A DNA stretch of 64,000 bases from Rhabditoides inermis (taxonomy: Eukaryota; Nematoda; Chromadorea; Rhabditida; Rhabditidae): contig CAWZYM010000304.1 in assembly GCA_963966185.1 (NCBI GenBank), positions 186,001 to 250,000 of the forward strand. Reading direction: 5' to 3'. The translations under genes and the position numbers were made by a program. The notes under the pieces are model-generated. The model ran no database searches. It was not told where the DNA came from and saw only the letters and a program-made list of their open reading frames with translations. This document shows positions 1-11,329 of this stretch, in pieces. The stretch's first letter is position 1. Every line of letters begins with the position of its first letter.

Positions 1-14
1 TCCCCCTCTCATAC

Positions 15-872
15 TATCTCTCCCACCACCTGTGCGAATGCGACTCTATAGGTGAGCAGTTGTCCAGACACGACTTGAGTCTTCGCATCCAAAACCTTCA
101 TAGGAACGAGAAGGAAGTTGGCGTTGGCGTTCTCGTTCACCTACATCACTATTCTATTAATGGTTTTAAGCTACAAAATTTGATTCACTTTTCTCACGGC
201 GGACCACACATTGTCGAGTGTCTGATTGGATGTCTTGTCAGTGGCAGTCTGCCCTCCCGGCAACTGTCTCTGTTGTTTTCTCTTCGCCCTGCGAGTGGTC
301 GACGATCGACCGAATGAGCGGAGGGGCACGGTATAGGAGACGGTGGATGTGGTCTTGGTCGAATGCCGCTTGCGGTGTGTCACTTTCTTCGTCGTCTGAA
401 TCATCGTCATGCTGCATGCTTTCATAGTTCACTTACTCGGATTCTTCTCGGAGTGATCTTCATTCCAGTGACACTGGCATGCCGGCTCTTCTTGCGAGGC
501 TTCTGGAATGTTTGTTCGTTGATTTCATGCAAGAATGTGACAAACCATGTTTTCGTGTGGAATCTCGTCGCGAAACCACGGATCGAATTCGAGATTGAGA
601 TTGCGAGAAGTCGAGGGCTGAAAAAGAGACGGACTGAAATTGATTCAAATATTAGCCCGGTATACCGTGCGACGCGGTTCGTCGGGGTGGATAACAGGGT
701 GGATAGGGGACTGAAACAGTATGATTGTTCAACATTGATTCAGATTCAGAGCGTTTACTTTAATAACAGTGTAGAGGGATTGTCCGGAAGCGACGGTGTT
801 GCCTTTGAGATCGATTTCAGAAGACATTTCCACATTGCCACTATGCAGAACGAATTCGGCATTTCTAAACAT
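15..872 (-). CDS. cystatin-domain protein, 3' end beyond the window
   Basis: Six exons read on the minus strand, all joined in phase 0: 872-759, 710-666, 617-546, 502-437, 395-198 and 140-15. The last ends at a GTATGA donor, so the gene continues off the left edge. The last two visible exons encode a cystatin fold: a PGG motif (the conserved N-terminal glycine that enters the protease cleft), then LDNVWSAVNEN, KVLDAKT and the inhibitory hairpin QVVSG, the family QxVxG signature. Cystatins block papain-like cysteine proteases. The roughly 140 residues before the domain are not typical: there is no clear signal peptide, and a Lys/Arg-rich stretch with an RAKR site, which could be a furin-type cleavage point, precedes PGG. 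The QVVSG exon is well supported. The upstream exons rest only on splice sites and phase, and a second, acidic frame is also open across 238-432. The second cystatin hairpin (PW) would lie outside the window. Confidence 0.5.
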
Positions 873-1155
873 TTAAATTATCAGCTCAAAACGTGAAAAT
901 ATACTTACATCAACAACAAAGTGGAGAGAAGCGGTATGAATATAGGCATGTTGTTGCGAATGGGAGTTTTCGCGGAGGAAGCATGCCATGGTATAGGAGA
1001 TAGGGTAGATATGCGGTGCTCCCGCGCAAAACTGAAAAGGCCCATCCGGCGACCGCATGCCAGCCGAACCTGGATTGCCGCATTTCCAATCAACCACATT
1101 ATAAAGCGAGTTTGCCAGCCGCCGACTTTCTCTCCCGGCAAAAACGCGCGCACAA
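873..1155. promoter_or_regulatory. divergent intergenic gap
   Basis: This short gap separates the minus-strand cystatin-like gene from the plus-strand secreted-protein gene, so it probably holds both promoters. I see no TATA box or other motif that I would name with confidence. Confidence 0.3.
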
Positions 1156-1216
1156 ATGAAGATAATGGTCGCGTGCGTGGTAGCCTTGTCTCTCATCGCC
1201 CTATGCAGGTCCGTTT

Positions 1217-1257
<41 letters not shown>

Positions 1258-3802
1258 TTATTCATACATAGTTATGGTAGCGATACAATATGGTTGAAAT
1301 GCGCGTTACAGAACTAAGAGGAGTTTCGACAGGGTTCTGAGGCTACTCGATCCTTGCCCAGACGATGCGCAGACAGACCAAGGGATTTCCTGCCCCCAGA
1401 CACTGTTGATTAGAGCAGCGTATGCGGGGGTAGGAAACCTTTCATACCACTTACCAGAATGGGGTTCGCGGCCGGTGGGATAGACCCTCCCACTGAGTCA
1501 CTCCCCTCTCCACTCTACAAATGATGGCAAGAGCACGTTTATGACTATATTCTAGTTGGATCTACAATGTTCAGTTGATTTATTTGAGACTTTATAAACT
1601 TGGTGACACCGACTTTGAATGCGCTTTTGTCTGACACAAGGACAATGTGACTAGGCAGCTTATTCCATAAATTGTGTACTCGGAAGAGGAAAGAAGATTG
1701 TGATAGGTGGGTGCGTGCACTGCTCACAAGTTTCAGACCATGTCCGCGGTTTGTTCCCAAACGTCCACTATTCGATAAGAGCAATAAAGGAATAGGATTC
1801 ACGTAAATGTAACCGTAAATATAACTGTGTGTCAGAGATAAGTCAGTAAACAACCGCCTCATATACAAAGTATCCATTTCCAAAATGGCTAATCTTGTTG
1901 AATAAGTCTCATGGGGTAAGAGGCATTTCGTGAAACGCCTTTGAACTTTTTCTAACATGTTCACATAACCATTATTCATATTACAATATATTTCGCATCC
2001 AAATTCTAATATCGGTCTAACTTTATATACATAAAAGTTGCGCCAGAGTTCAGAGTCTTTCACGAAGACCTTCTTCACCATTGTAGCTAATGAAGCCGCT
2101 TTTCGTGTTTGTTTCTTTACGTGGGCCTCGGGACTAAGATCATACATAAACTGAAATCCGAGATCACGTATTGTTCTAACAGACTCCAGCTGTTGTCCAC
2201 CAACATAATACGTGTGTTGCAAGTTATTTTTACCGAAATGCATGATTTGGCACTTAGAAACGCTCAATGACATCTGTCGATTACAAAACCATGAAGACAC
2301 AGTTTTTAAATCAGATTCTAAGCGCGTGACGCTGTCGGAATGTTCACTGGAGATGAAAACTTTCACATCATCGGCGTACATAAGAAATTCACAATTTTGT
2401 ATGGCTTCGCCTATATCGTTCACGTATATTAAGAATAACAATGGTCCGAGTACGCTCCCTTGTGGTACGCCAGAAGTAACTTTTAACCACGAGGACATAC
2501 TGTTATTGATTCGTACACATTGCAGTCTATCGGATAAATAATTTTTTAACCATTGGAGAAGTGGGCCCCTGATACCGTAAGAGGAAACAATTTGTATCAA
2601 CCTCCTATGTTCAACGACATCAAAAGCTTTAGATACGTCTAGATAAGCAGAGTCTACAGAATATCCCAGATCCAATTTAGCTATAAGATATTTGTTGTAT
2701 TCAATTAATTGAGCAGTGGTGGAACGGTTGTTCAGAAATCCAAACTGTTTCGGCGATATTAGATTTGTTTGCCAGAGATGATTTCGTATTTTATAAACAA
2801 TTATCCTCTCAAATGCTCTACACGAAGTACACGTTAGACTAATAGGCCTGTAGTTGCTGACGATACTGGGGTCTCCTTTTTTCATTACCGGTACAACTAC
2901 TGATCTTTTCCAAAGACTTGGTAGCACACCTGTATCTAAGCTCTCTTTGAATATAATACTGAGCGGCTCGGCGATAACTAAGGCTAGTTTTTGTAACAAG
3001 ATAGAAGGGATTCCATCTGGTCCAGACGATAATTTACCCTTGAATCGCCTCAAATACTCGTAAACTACATCTGGCGAAATATTTACCGAATCTAGAGTAG
3101 ACTTCGTTCTATCATGCACATCAAACGGTTTCCCATTATCCTTTGTGAAAACAGTACAGAAATACTCATTAAACAAAGATGCTCGTTCTAAATCGTCAGA
3201 AACCAAGTTATCACCTTTTTTATGAAGGGGATTTCAGGCCTAGAAGTGGTACGACTTTTTATATACGTCCAATACTGTCTTGTATTTGCAGTAGCAAGAA
3301 TATGTTTCTGTTTCTCCCTATTATAATTCTTTAGGGTCTTTCTGTAAGAACTGAACGCGTTCTGATAATGTAATAGGTCTGATGGATTCTGGGATGTCCT
3401 CTGCTTATCATATACATGGTTCATTTCATCTCACTCGTTTTCAGTTCGTATGGCATCGAGGTGAACCCACGCAGCACGCCACTCGCGCCTTCTAAATTCT
3501 CTTCGTGGGTGGCCGGAGGCGATAATGATCTCAACTCCGCCATCCAGAGAGCTATGCAGAAACATAGAAACAGAAACCTGGTGAGATTATTTTCACTTTG
3601 ATATTGTGAGTTTGTCTGATAAACTATTATGTTGATGATTCAGGGGAAAAGTTCGGTTGCCGCATCCGGAGCGCCAGTGTATCCTGCTGCTGTGACACCA
3701 GTGTACAGCTATCAACCATACGCACTCTCTGTCAACCCATACTATAACACACCCTACCTCTCCCCACACATCGTTCCCTATCCCTATTCGGTCTCTGAAT
3801 AA
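1156..3802 (+). CDS. small secreted Tyr/Pro-rich protein
   Basis: Three exons: 1156-1208, 3445-3580 and 3644-3802, phases 2 and 0. Together they encode about 115 residues. Exon 1 is a signal peptide (MKIMVACVVALSLIALC). Exon 2 gives a helical segment (AGGDNDLNSAIQRAMQKH). Exon 3 is rich in Tyr, Pro and Ala (YSYQPYALSVNPYYNTPYL). AATAAA starts at 3801, overlapping the stop. I do not recognise a family; cuticle-associated or seminal secreted proteins can look like this. Intron 1 is 2236 bases and almost filled by an antisense LINE fragment and its TA tail, yet the donor (GTCCGT at 1209) and acceptor (TTTTCAG ending 3444) are intact, so the gene is probably still spliced. Confidence 0.6.
1219..1255. 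repeat. (TA)n microsatellite
   Basis: About 18 uninterrupted TA units directly after the exon 1 donor of the secreted-protein gene. On the minus strand it follows the LINE 3' UTR and may be its 3' tail. Confidence 0.9.
1545..3424 (-). pseudogene. LINE reverse transcriptase, frameshifted
   Basis: About 625 residues in two frames. The main frame (3206-1545) has the RT blocks in order: SNYRPISLT, PKQFGFLNNRST, YLDVSKAFD, SGVPQGSVLGPLL and the catalytic MYADDVKVF (FADD/YADD box), followed by a thumb and C-terminal region. The upstream linker (3424-3188) reads IPFIKK, then shifts frame at the run of A on the minus strand (about 3215-3220), where one base appears to be lost or gained. RT uses the RNA of the element as template at a nicked target. 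The frameshift and the missing endonuclease make this copy non-autonomous. Confidence 0.85.
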
Positions 3803-3914
3803 TAAAATAATTATGTGAAATATGTGAAGTTGTGTTGGCCGAACCTGAACTCACGCGGGCAATTCGTACATAAGCTCTCAATCAGAAAGTGCGCCGCCTG
3901 CCTTTCTCTTTCTT

Positions 3915-3974
<60 letters not shown>

Positions 3975-4602
3975 CGGGGTAGACACTCGGAGAGAGTACC
4001 AGAAAAGAGAGCATGCATCTTCACAATGATACTATTTTATCAGATTCATAAATTAATGTGACTGGATATGGGTGAAACAATCAACCAGATATATTTTTAT
4101 CTCTCTTTTTTATCTCGTTTCCTCCCATACCACCTCCCCTGTCAATCCATCTCACCTTCCTTTCCCCGTCCATTTTTTATAAAGGAATTTAAAGTTTTTT
4201 CCTTCGTATCAATGAAAAAAAGCTATTTGAATGTATTCGAAGTACTACAAAACTATAAAAACTATAAACTATAAAAAATATATATAATAAAAGAAATATT
4301 TTAGACTACACTGTGACGAGTGTGCACCCTTTGCGTGAAAAATGTGCGTCAATGATGAAAGCTCCGCCCACTAATATTTTTGAAAGGAAGTTTCGTTGTT
4401 TTTGAGTTTCTTTTGTGACTATTGATTTTTGATTGAATTGTATTTGATCATTCTATAAAGAGTTAACATATATACCACTTTCGAATCACTTTATGAAATT
4501 GCTTGCATTTCAGTTTTGTCTTTTGAACATCATTATATTTTTCGCCTTTCAGATTCTGGTGACAACTCGACGTTTGGGCACACATAGTTAGCTTCTACAA
4601 GC
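3803..4602. other. intergenic, with (CT)n tract
   Basis: Contains a (CT)n/(GA)n tract at about 3905-3971 and AT-rich sequence. A TTTCAG acceptor at 4547-4552 probably marks the spliced-leader site of the eIF3b gene. No other gene seen. Confidence 0.6.
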
Positions 4603-7600
4603 ATGGCTATCGATAAGTTTGGTCCCGTTGTGACCGAGGATGCTACCGTTCCGGAGCCGTCGTTCTCTGATGACGAGGACTTCGTCGACAAGGTCTCCGA
4701 CAACGGTTTGTGAATGCTACATCATGATGTAATATATTTGAGCTTATATTTGACTCTTAGTTTTGCGCTTATATTTGACTCTTAGTTTTTGGTTAGCATT
4801 AAATCTTTCATGTCAGTTTGATTTTTTTTAATGTCAAAGTTCACTCATTCTATAACACTTAGTATTTGTATGTCTTGCAGAGCTTGTGGGAGATGTGCTG
4901 AGGCAGGAACCGTCCATCGAGGAGTATGAAGACAATTGTGTTGCTGTCTTCGGTATGCCGATCGTTGGAAAGGAGCGTGTCGGCAAGCTTTCTGCTGTTA
5001 TTGGTAAGATCCTAGACAAGATCGATCCGGTGCACCGCGACCACTTTCCCGTCGATGAGGAGGGAGGATCCAGGGTGAGCGTGCGAAGCACGTACATCTT
5101 TCACTGTTTTTTCTAGGGATGTTGCTTTGTCGAGTTCAACTCCAAAACTATTGCCGAGTATGCCACGACCGTCCTGGACGGATACAAACTTGACAAGAAC
5201 CACACTTTCTCGGCTACCCTGTTCTCGGATATGCACAAGATTCAGAAGCCCGATCCTAACTGGCAGGCACCCAAGCCCGCTCCCTACAACGACGTGGTGA
5301 GTAATGGAAGTATTCTACAGGAAGAAATATCTCATTCTAATTCTACATAAAATCACAACAACGTTTCCAGGGAGATCTGTGGTGGTGGATGCAGAACTCG
5401 CGCTGTCGCGATCAGTTCGCTATCCAGGCGGACAAGAACGGAACCCCTCATGTGTCCGTCTTCTGGAACATCAAGGGACACGATCCGGAGCTCGTCGGAG
5501 CTGAAGCTGACAGGCCGGTGAGTTGAAACTTTTTACATATAGTTGTGATTGCCTACATTTATTCATCTTATTTACATATACTTTTTGCAGAACTGGACGG
5601 AGACGATGTTCAAGTGGTCTCCGCACGGATCGTTGATGGCGACCATCCACGCCAGGGGAATAGCGCTGTGGGGAGGACCCAACTTCCAGCGTTACCAGCG
5701 TTTTGCCCACGACAACGTCTCATTCATCGATTTCTCTCCCAGCGAGAAGTGAGTTAATTACTAGTAGTCGAAATGTGTATGACTTTTCAGGTACGTCGTT
5801 ACTTACTCGATTGTTAACGCGCAATGGGGAGATGACGATGACTGTCTCCGCATCTGGGATGTGACGACCGGCGAGATGAAGAAGGGTTTCTCGCTTTACG
5901 CTCTGACCGGAAGTAACCAGCTTCCCTCCTGGCCTTTCTTCCAGTGAGTCCCCAGTTATAAACACAGTTTTATTGCTTTTGATATTATACATGCGCATTT
6001 CCAGGTGGTCTCACGACGACAAGTACTTCGCGTGCCTCAAGGCTCCCGAAAAGGATAAGCTCGAGAAAGCTAAGAAGGTATGTCTTTAAAATTAGTTTAT
6101 TTCTGGTAAGTTCTATATAAGATATTATTAATATAGGTGAACGGTATCTCGGTGTTCGAGACTGAGACGTTCGGTCTCCTTAACAAGCGCTCCATCATTG
6201 TGGAGAATCTGAAGAACTTCAACTGGTGCCCCGCCAAGAACATCATTGCTTACTACTCAGAGGTAGGAACCTCTTTATTTATGTTTTTTGTGTTTTTTCT
6301 CGGTCACTCACAGTTCACATATTCAAGTTGCATTTTTATGATCCTGGTTTGTAGGATGCCGCGAACACCCCTGCAGAGATCGGACTGCTGCAGATGCCTA
6401 ACTGCGAGAAGGTAGGACTTATTTTACAAAAAAATTGTGGAACTTATATGTTTCGAGGTTTTGATTTAACAGAGTTTGTAGTTTTGTTATGGTTCCGTCA
6501 TTGAATTTACTTGATTCAAGTAACTTCAATGCACGGAGCTCAGAATAGCGCTAAATGTGAGTGGAGTGTGGAGTGTTTTGTTCAGGTTCGCTCGCTGCGA
6601 ATCTACAACGTGGCTGAGGCTCAGATGTTCTGGCAGAAGAACGGACAGAGGCTGGCTGTGTACACGATGAGATACAACAAGAAGACTACCAAGGAGAATG
6701 GAGAGACCAAGTACATCGGAGGAACCGCCTCTCATCTCGACATCTTCGAGATCGGAGGCAAGGACGTCTCTGCCATGAACCTGCCGCTTCCCGAGCCCTT
6801 CATCAACTTCGGATGGGAGCCTTTCGGTACGTACTCAGTTTGAAGCTGTCAATAGCATGACATTAGTAATGTTATTTCTTTTAGGTTTCAAGTTCGCTGT
6901 TCTCGTTGGAACCTCTGCCAAGTGTACTCCTCTGGTGTACAAGATCGAGCCGGCGAAGCACCAGCCGACGCTCATCTCGAAGCTGGACGCTGGAGTGCAG
7001 CTGAACAGGGTAGCGTTCGCGCCTGCAGGAGGATGGCTCGCCATCATGGCCGCCCTCTCCACCGGAGGAAACGTGCTCTTCATCGACACTACCGGAACTG
7101 AGGCGAAGCGCACCAACCAGGTCGAGCATCCCGGATTCAACAAGGGATACTGGGATCCCACCGGAAGGCGAGTTCGAACGTGTCGTAAGAGTGTACTTAC
7201 TCGTGTTATTGCAGGTACTTTGTGACTGCGTCGACTCTCGGAGGAAGGATGGGAGCCGATCTTGGATACCGCATCTACACGTTCCAGGGCAGGGAGCTGG
7301 TCAGAAAGAGCTGTGAGAAGCTCAGTCAGTTCAAGTGGCGCCCGCGCCCGCCTGTCGTCCTCTCCGAGCAGAAGCACAAGGTGGATAAATCGAGGAAATA
7401 GGGAATGGACATAATTATTGTGATTCATTACAGGAGATCCGCAAGGCTATCAAGACTACCTCGGTCAAGTTCGAGCGTGAGGATAACGAGGAGAAGGTGA
7501 AGGCCTCGCAGGAGGTTATTGACAAGAGGAGGAAGGTTATGGCTGCCTTCGAACTGGTGAGGCAGAAGAACCTCGCCGATATCAAGAAGTGCCGCGACGA

Positions 7601-7813
7601 GCGCATCAAGCTGCGCAACGGAGTCGACACGGACGCCAAGGTGAGAGCGAGAGAGAGAGAAAAAAAAACAGAGAAGCTCGTGGGGCAGGGGGTGATTGTA
7701 TGTTGTTGCAGGAGTCGACGGCCGACTGGGTGGAGGAGGAGATTACTATTGCACTTTCAACCGAGAAGACTCGCGAGCAGGTTCAGCTCAGCGCCGAGGA
7801 GATGCGCGACTAG
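4603..7813 (+). CDS. eif-3.B: eukaryotic translation initiation factor 3 subunit B
   Basis: Fourteen exons: 4603-4705, 4881-5074, 5117-5296, 5371-5517, 5591-5748, 5791-5943, 6005-6077, 6137-6262, 6355-6411, 6586-6826, 6885-7167, 7215-7380, 7434-7640 and 7712-7813; 729 residues, close to the worm family length. An acidic N terminus (SFSDDEDF) leads into an RRM ([12 protein letters not shown] ... GCCFVEFNS). Then comes the WD40-like propeller typical of eIF3b ([62 protein letters not shown]). The C terminus is charged and helical and would contact other eIF3 subunits. eIF3b is a core scaffold of the eIF3 complex, which loads mRNA on the 40S subunit in the cytoplasm. Intron 11 (from 7168) needs a GC donor (AG|GCGAGT), since no GT donor keeps the frame. 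A TTTCAG site lies 50 bases before ATG. Confidence 0.96.
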
Positions 7814-8436
7814 TCCCCTTACTTCGCGCCGCTACTGTTCCCCCGTTGTTTCTTCTTTGTTTTCGCTGGTGTCGCCCTCGGTGGTTCGGTTGAGTTCCTC
7901 CTCGCTCTGTCTCCATGTCCGTCCCTGCAGTTGTGCCCACTCAGGCTCAGTTGCTCGGCAGACACAACTTACAGATGCCACCTAGAAAACGGTGGTCATC
8001 TACTGCTACTAAGTGTGCAGTTGTTATCGCAGTATTTGTATCTGTATCGGTTTTGTTTTGGACTGATGAGAGTTTGCGTTAAGAATTCTACAAGTCTTGT
8101 TTAGTATAAAATTGTTGTTATACTCTGCTCTAAATATTGAAGAATTATGCTTTTGGTTGATACCTGATGAAATGACATTGAGGAATGTATACAACTATCA
8201 GAGTAGGCGCGCTGTCATATCGATTAGGGTGGAGAAATTTTTAGGCCAGAGCCAGCGCGCTCCAGGGAAATTACAGTATACGTTGACGCGTCGCGGGTGC
8301 AGGCGGATTTGTCGGTCAGCTGATGAAACACTTGTTGTTGTTTTTTGTCTTGCACGTTTTATAGTGTATCGTATCGTATCAATGTGATATGGAACATGCC
8401 ATGGAATGCACTCGCGACGCGCTGCTTTCAGGCAAG
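7814..8436. other. intergenic
   Basis: 3' UTR of eIF3b and upstream sequence of the NECAP gene. A TTTCAG at 8426-8431, five bases before the next ATG, is a likely spliced-leader acceptor. No further gene seen. Confidence 0.55.
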
Positions 8437-9649
8437 ATGAGCGACGACTACGAGAGCGTTGCACTGGTGAAACCGGAAGTGTTCGTCTACCGAATTCCTC
8501 CCCAGACGACCAACCGCGGACACAAGTGAGTGACGTCCAGTGTGCGAGCATGTGATTGACCAAGTCAGCTGATCATTGGGTTCCTGATTAGTATAAGTTG
8601 CTATCCGCGCTGAGTCATGATGTGGAGAACTTGTAAAAGTGTGGTGTTTAGTATCATGAAGACAATTTTTTTAATGATTATTACATTGCCTAAGAATTGT
8701 ATTACTTGATAATGATTGCAGGGCTGCGGATTGGAATTTGGACTCACCAGACTGGACGGGCCGACTACGACTCGTGTCCATTGGAAAGAAGCTCGAGCTC
8801 AAACTCGAAGACAAGGCTACCGGTCAGTTGTTTGTCTTTTGTTAGTGTTGTTATTGTTTTCAACTTTTTTGAATTATCGTGAGAAGTGGAAGTTAGCGAA
8901 GAATTAGTTGATATGGGTGTTTTGTGGATTCTATAATGATGAGTGTTTGAGGTGCGTTGTATGCCAAGTGCCCGATCGATGTGTATCCCGGGGTCGCCAT
9001 TGAACCCGTCACCGACAGTTCACGCTACTTTGTCGTCCGGCTACAGGTGCGCTCATACTTGCCGTAGCATAAGTTGTTGTGTACACTTGTATTGATTGTT
9101 TGCTTGCAGAATGACGCTGGTCAGAGCGCGTTTGTGGGGTGTGGATTCGCGGACCGGGGCGACAGCTTCGATCTGAACGTGGCGCTACAGGTGTGTGGAT
9201 GGTGTGGATGTGGGTGTGTATGGTGTGTTGCAGGACCATTTCAAGTACCTGGAGAAGACGGCTGAGCTGGCCGCTCAGTCGGCCACTGCCGCGCCCAAGC
9301 TCGACCTGGGATTCAAGGTGAGTCACACGAGTGGGGCGATTGCATGTTGTGATTGGCAGGAGGGCCAGACGATCCGCATCAACATTGGCAAGAAGGACGG
9401 GGCTGTGGGTGCTCGTCCGCGTCCGGCGGCAGCGTCGAGTGGGGGCGGCTTCCCTCTGCTGCCTCCCCCTCCAGGGGGCGCTCCCCTCCTCCCTCCTCCT
9501 CCCGGCGCAGCAGCTCCCATCGCACGACCCAGGGGATCCGTTTCATCCACTGCTCCTCCATCCGATCCCTTGTGAGTATTTCATATTTGATCTGTTCCTG
9601 TAGAGTTGTATAGTTTGTATCGTTCGCTTTCAGCTCGCTTCTGCAGTAA
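8437..9649 (+). CDS. NECAP: NECAP, adaptin-ear-binding coat-associated protein
   Basis: Seven exons: 8437-8525, 8722-8822, 8952-9046, 9110-9190, 9234-9317, 9360-9571 and 9634-9649; 225 residues. Residues 1 to about 145 form the PH-like NECAP domain: [17 protein letters not shown], then [36 protein letters not shown] and [19 protein letters not shown], all matching the family. The tail is Pro/Gly-rich ([10 protein letters not shown] repeated) and ends in SDPFSLLQ in place of the usual WxxF AP-2-ear motif of vertebrate NECAPs. NECAP binds the AP-2 clathrin adaptor and returns it to its inactive state during endocytosis. The acceptor of exon 3 is TTTGAG rather than TTTCAG. It lies second in a row of six co-directional genes. 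Confidence 0.93.
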
Positions 9650-10045
9650 TCAGGCTACCACTGTGTGGTTGTGGTTTCGGCAACTATCCATGGTTTTGTA
9701 TGTATTAAGTATATAACTGTTTTGTATTGTGATTTAGTATAGTATTTGTGATAGACGAGTGTGTAGTGTGGTGAGCTTTCCTTTTTCAGTGTAAGACTAA
9801 TTTATTATCAACCATATTCTGATATCAAATCGTTTCCATCGTTCCGTGCCGCTGCTGTGCTATAAGTCTTTTTTTAAACACGATTTCTACTTTTTTCAAC
9901 GCAAATTTGGGAATGGAATAAAGATGAATACGTTCAAATGAAGATGTGTTACGTATAGTGAAACTCACATGTCGTTGATTGATCGACTGAAATATCTTTG
10001 ATTATAAATTTTTTTGTATTTGTTCTATCGATATTGGCGCGAAGG
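9650..10045. other. intergenic
   Basis: AT-rich 3' UTR and short promoter region between NECAP and the first E2 gene. AATAAA at 9917-9922. Nothing else recognised. Confidence 0.5.
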
Positions 10046-10431
10046 ATGATAACCGCGATGACGCGCCGTCGTATCCAGAAGGAGAGGGAGACACTGGAGA
10101 AGGATCCGATTGAGGTGAGAGTGGGAGGAGGAGGAGAAGAGGAGACTGTGTGTTGAGGGCGTTCGCATGCGGCACGCCGAGTCGAACATGCTCGAGTGGC
10201 ACTACGTACTCCAGGGCAGCAAGGACACGCCATTCGAGGGTGGGTAGAGTACAGAATCATTCTCGAGTAGATGTATCAGGCGTTCAGGTTGCTGTGACAC
10301 AGGACAATCATTGCGATAGGTTTGCATTATGTCGATTTGTTTAGGGGGTGTGTACCACGGTATGCTGATTCTCCCCTCCGACTATCCCTTCCAGCCGCCC
10401 GCGCTGAAGATGTGCACTCCGAATGGGAGGT

Positions 10432-10463
<32 letters not shown>

Positions 10464-11329
10464 AGGGAAGGAGCAGAGGGGAAGTATACTTGTGTGTGTC
10501 TAGGTTCGCTCCGAACCAGCGCATCTGCATGAGCATCACCGACTACCACCCGGAGACATGGAACCCCGGATGGCAGCTGCAGAGCATTGTGGTGAGTCAC
10601 TCAATGTGAGAGGAAAAAAGGGCAAGAATAGCTCTAGTTGTATGTTCACACATGGCAATCTGGGCACAGTATCATATCAGAATCAGTGATATGTCACTCT
10701 TTTCAGCTGGCCACGCACTCTTTCATGAACAGCAACGAGTACACGACTGGGTGTGTGCGGACGACGGACGTGGAGAAGAAGAAGCTCGCGGCGGCCAGCA
10801 TCCAGAACACCCTGGCGGTGAGGAGAGAGGGAGGGGGACAGACAGACAGACAGACAAACTGACTGACTGACAGAAAGAGACAGAGATAGCGACACGAAGG
10901 GAGAGAGAGAGGAGGAGGAGGAATGGGGTGCTTGCAGAACCAGGACTTCTGCGCCATCTTCCCTGAGATGGCGGATGATTTGCGCGCCGGCCGCCAGCCC
11001 GACTTCAGTGGAGGCAACAAGGCCGCCACCAAGCCCATTCAGTCAGTCTCAGTTGCTTGTTGACTTTGTTGTCCACCCTGCACGCCTGCTCCCCCTCCAG
11101 GATCGACCTTGTTCCGGCGGCGGATCGGTCCAAGGTGGGCTCGAAGCGCGCGCAGCCTGTGGAGGTGGTGGACGTGGAGGAGGAGCACGCCACCGGGCCC
11201 AAGCGGGACCGGCCCGACGCCATCGGCGCCCCGCAGGTCCCCATCGAGGCGAGTCGGGGATGTGATCGGTCTGATAGTAAGATTCGAAATGTGATCAATT
11301 GTGTTTTGTAGGTGGTGGATCTGGAGTAG
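10046..11329 (+). CDS. UBE2J-type ubiquitin-conjugating enzyme without membrane anchor
   Basis: Eight exons: 10046-10114, 10158-10239, 10345-10429, 10504-10591, 10707-10817, 10938-11041, 11101-11248 and 11312-11329; 234 residues. The UBC fold is complete: EWHYVLQG, GGVYHGMLILPSDYPFQPP, TPNGR in place of the HPN box as in UBC6/UBE2J enzymes, the catalytic Cys in NQRICMSITDYHP, and WNPGW. UBE2J2 and yeast Ubc6 are tail-anchored in the ER membrane and charge ubiquitin for ER-associated degradation. This copy has no hydrophobic tail. Instead it ends with acidic, hydrophobic stretches VEVVDVEEE and IEVVDLE that resemble SUMO-interacting motifs (inference). Intron 7 uses a GC donor (GAG|GCGAGT at 11249). 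Exon 2 has a TTGAG acceptor. A second ATG at 10058 is an alternative start. Confidence 0.9.

Larger units (their letters stand above)
1219..3425 (-). mobile_element. 5'-truncated non-LTR retrotransposon (LINE) in an intron
   Basis: On the minus strand this segment carries the linker and reverse-transcriptase domain of a LINE, then about 290 bases of 3' UTR, and ends in a TA microsatellite (1219-1255) that looks like the element's simple-repeat tail. No endonuclease domain is present, so the copy is 5' truncated. The upstream break is near 3425, about 20 bases before the splice acceptor of the host gene. Orientation is antisense to the host gene. The clade looks like CR1/Jockey from the RT motifs; this is a family-level guess. 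Confidence 0.8.

Noticed and set aside
238..432. Acidic minus-strand frame (DDDSDDEESDT) as part of the cystatin-like gene
   Set aside because: It cannot be joined to the cystatin exon without an unsupported donor, while the basic frame runs straight into it. I keep some doubt.
480..617. In-frame TGA in the minus-strand cystatin-like gene, first read as a selenocysteine codon or a mutation
   Set aside because: A GTTTGT donor and a CATTCCAG acceptor remove it as a 43-base intron with matching phase.
873..1265. 130-residue minus-strand frame with an IYIYIY start
   Set aside because: The start is the TA microsatellite, and the frame lies over the signal-peptide exon of the plus-strand gene.
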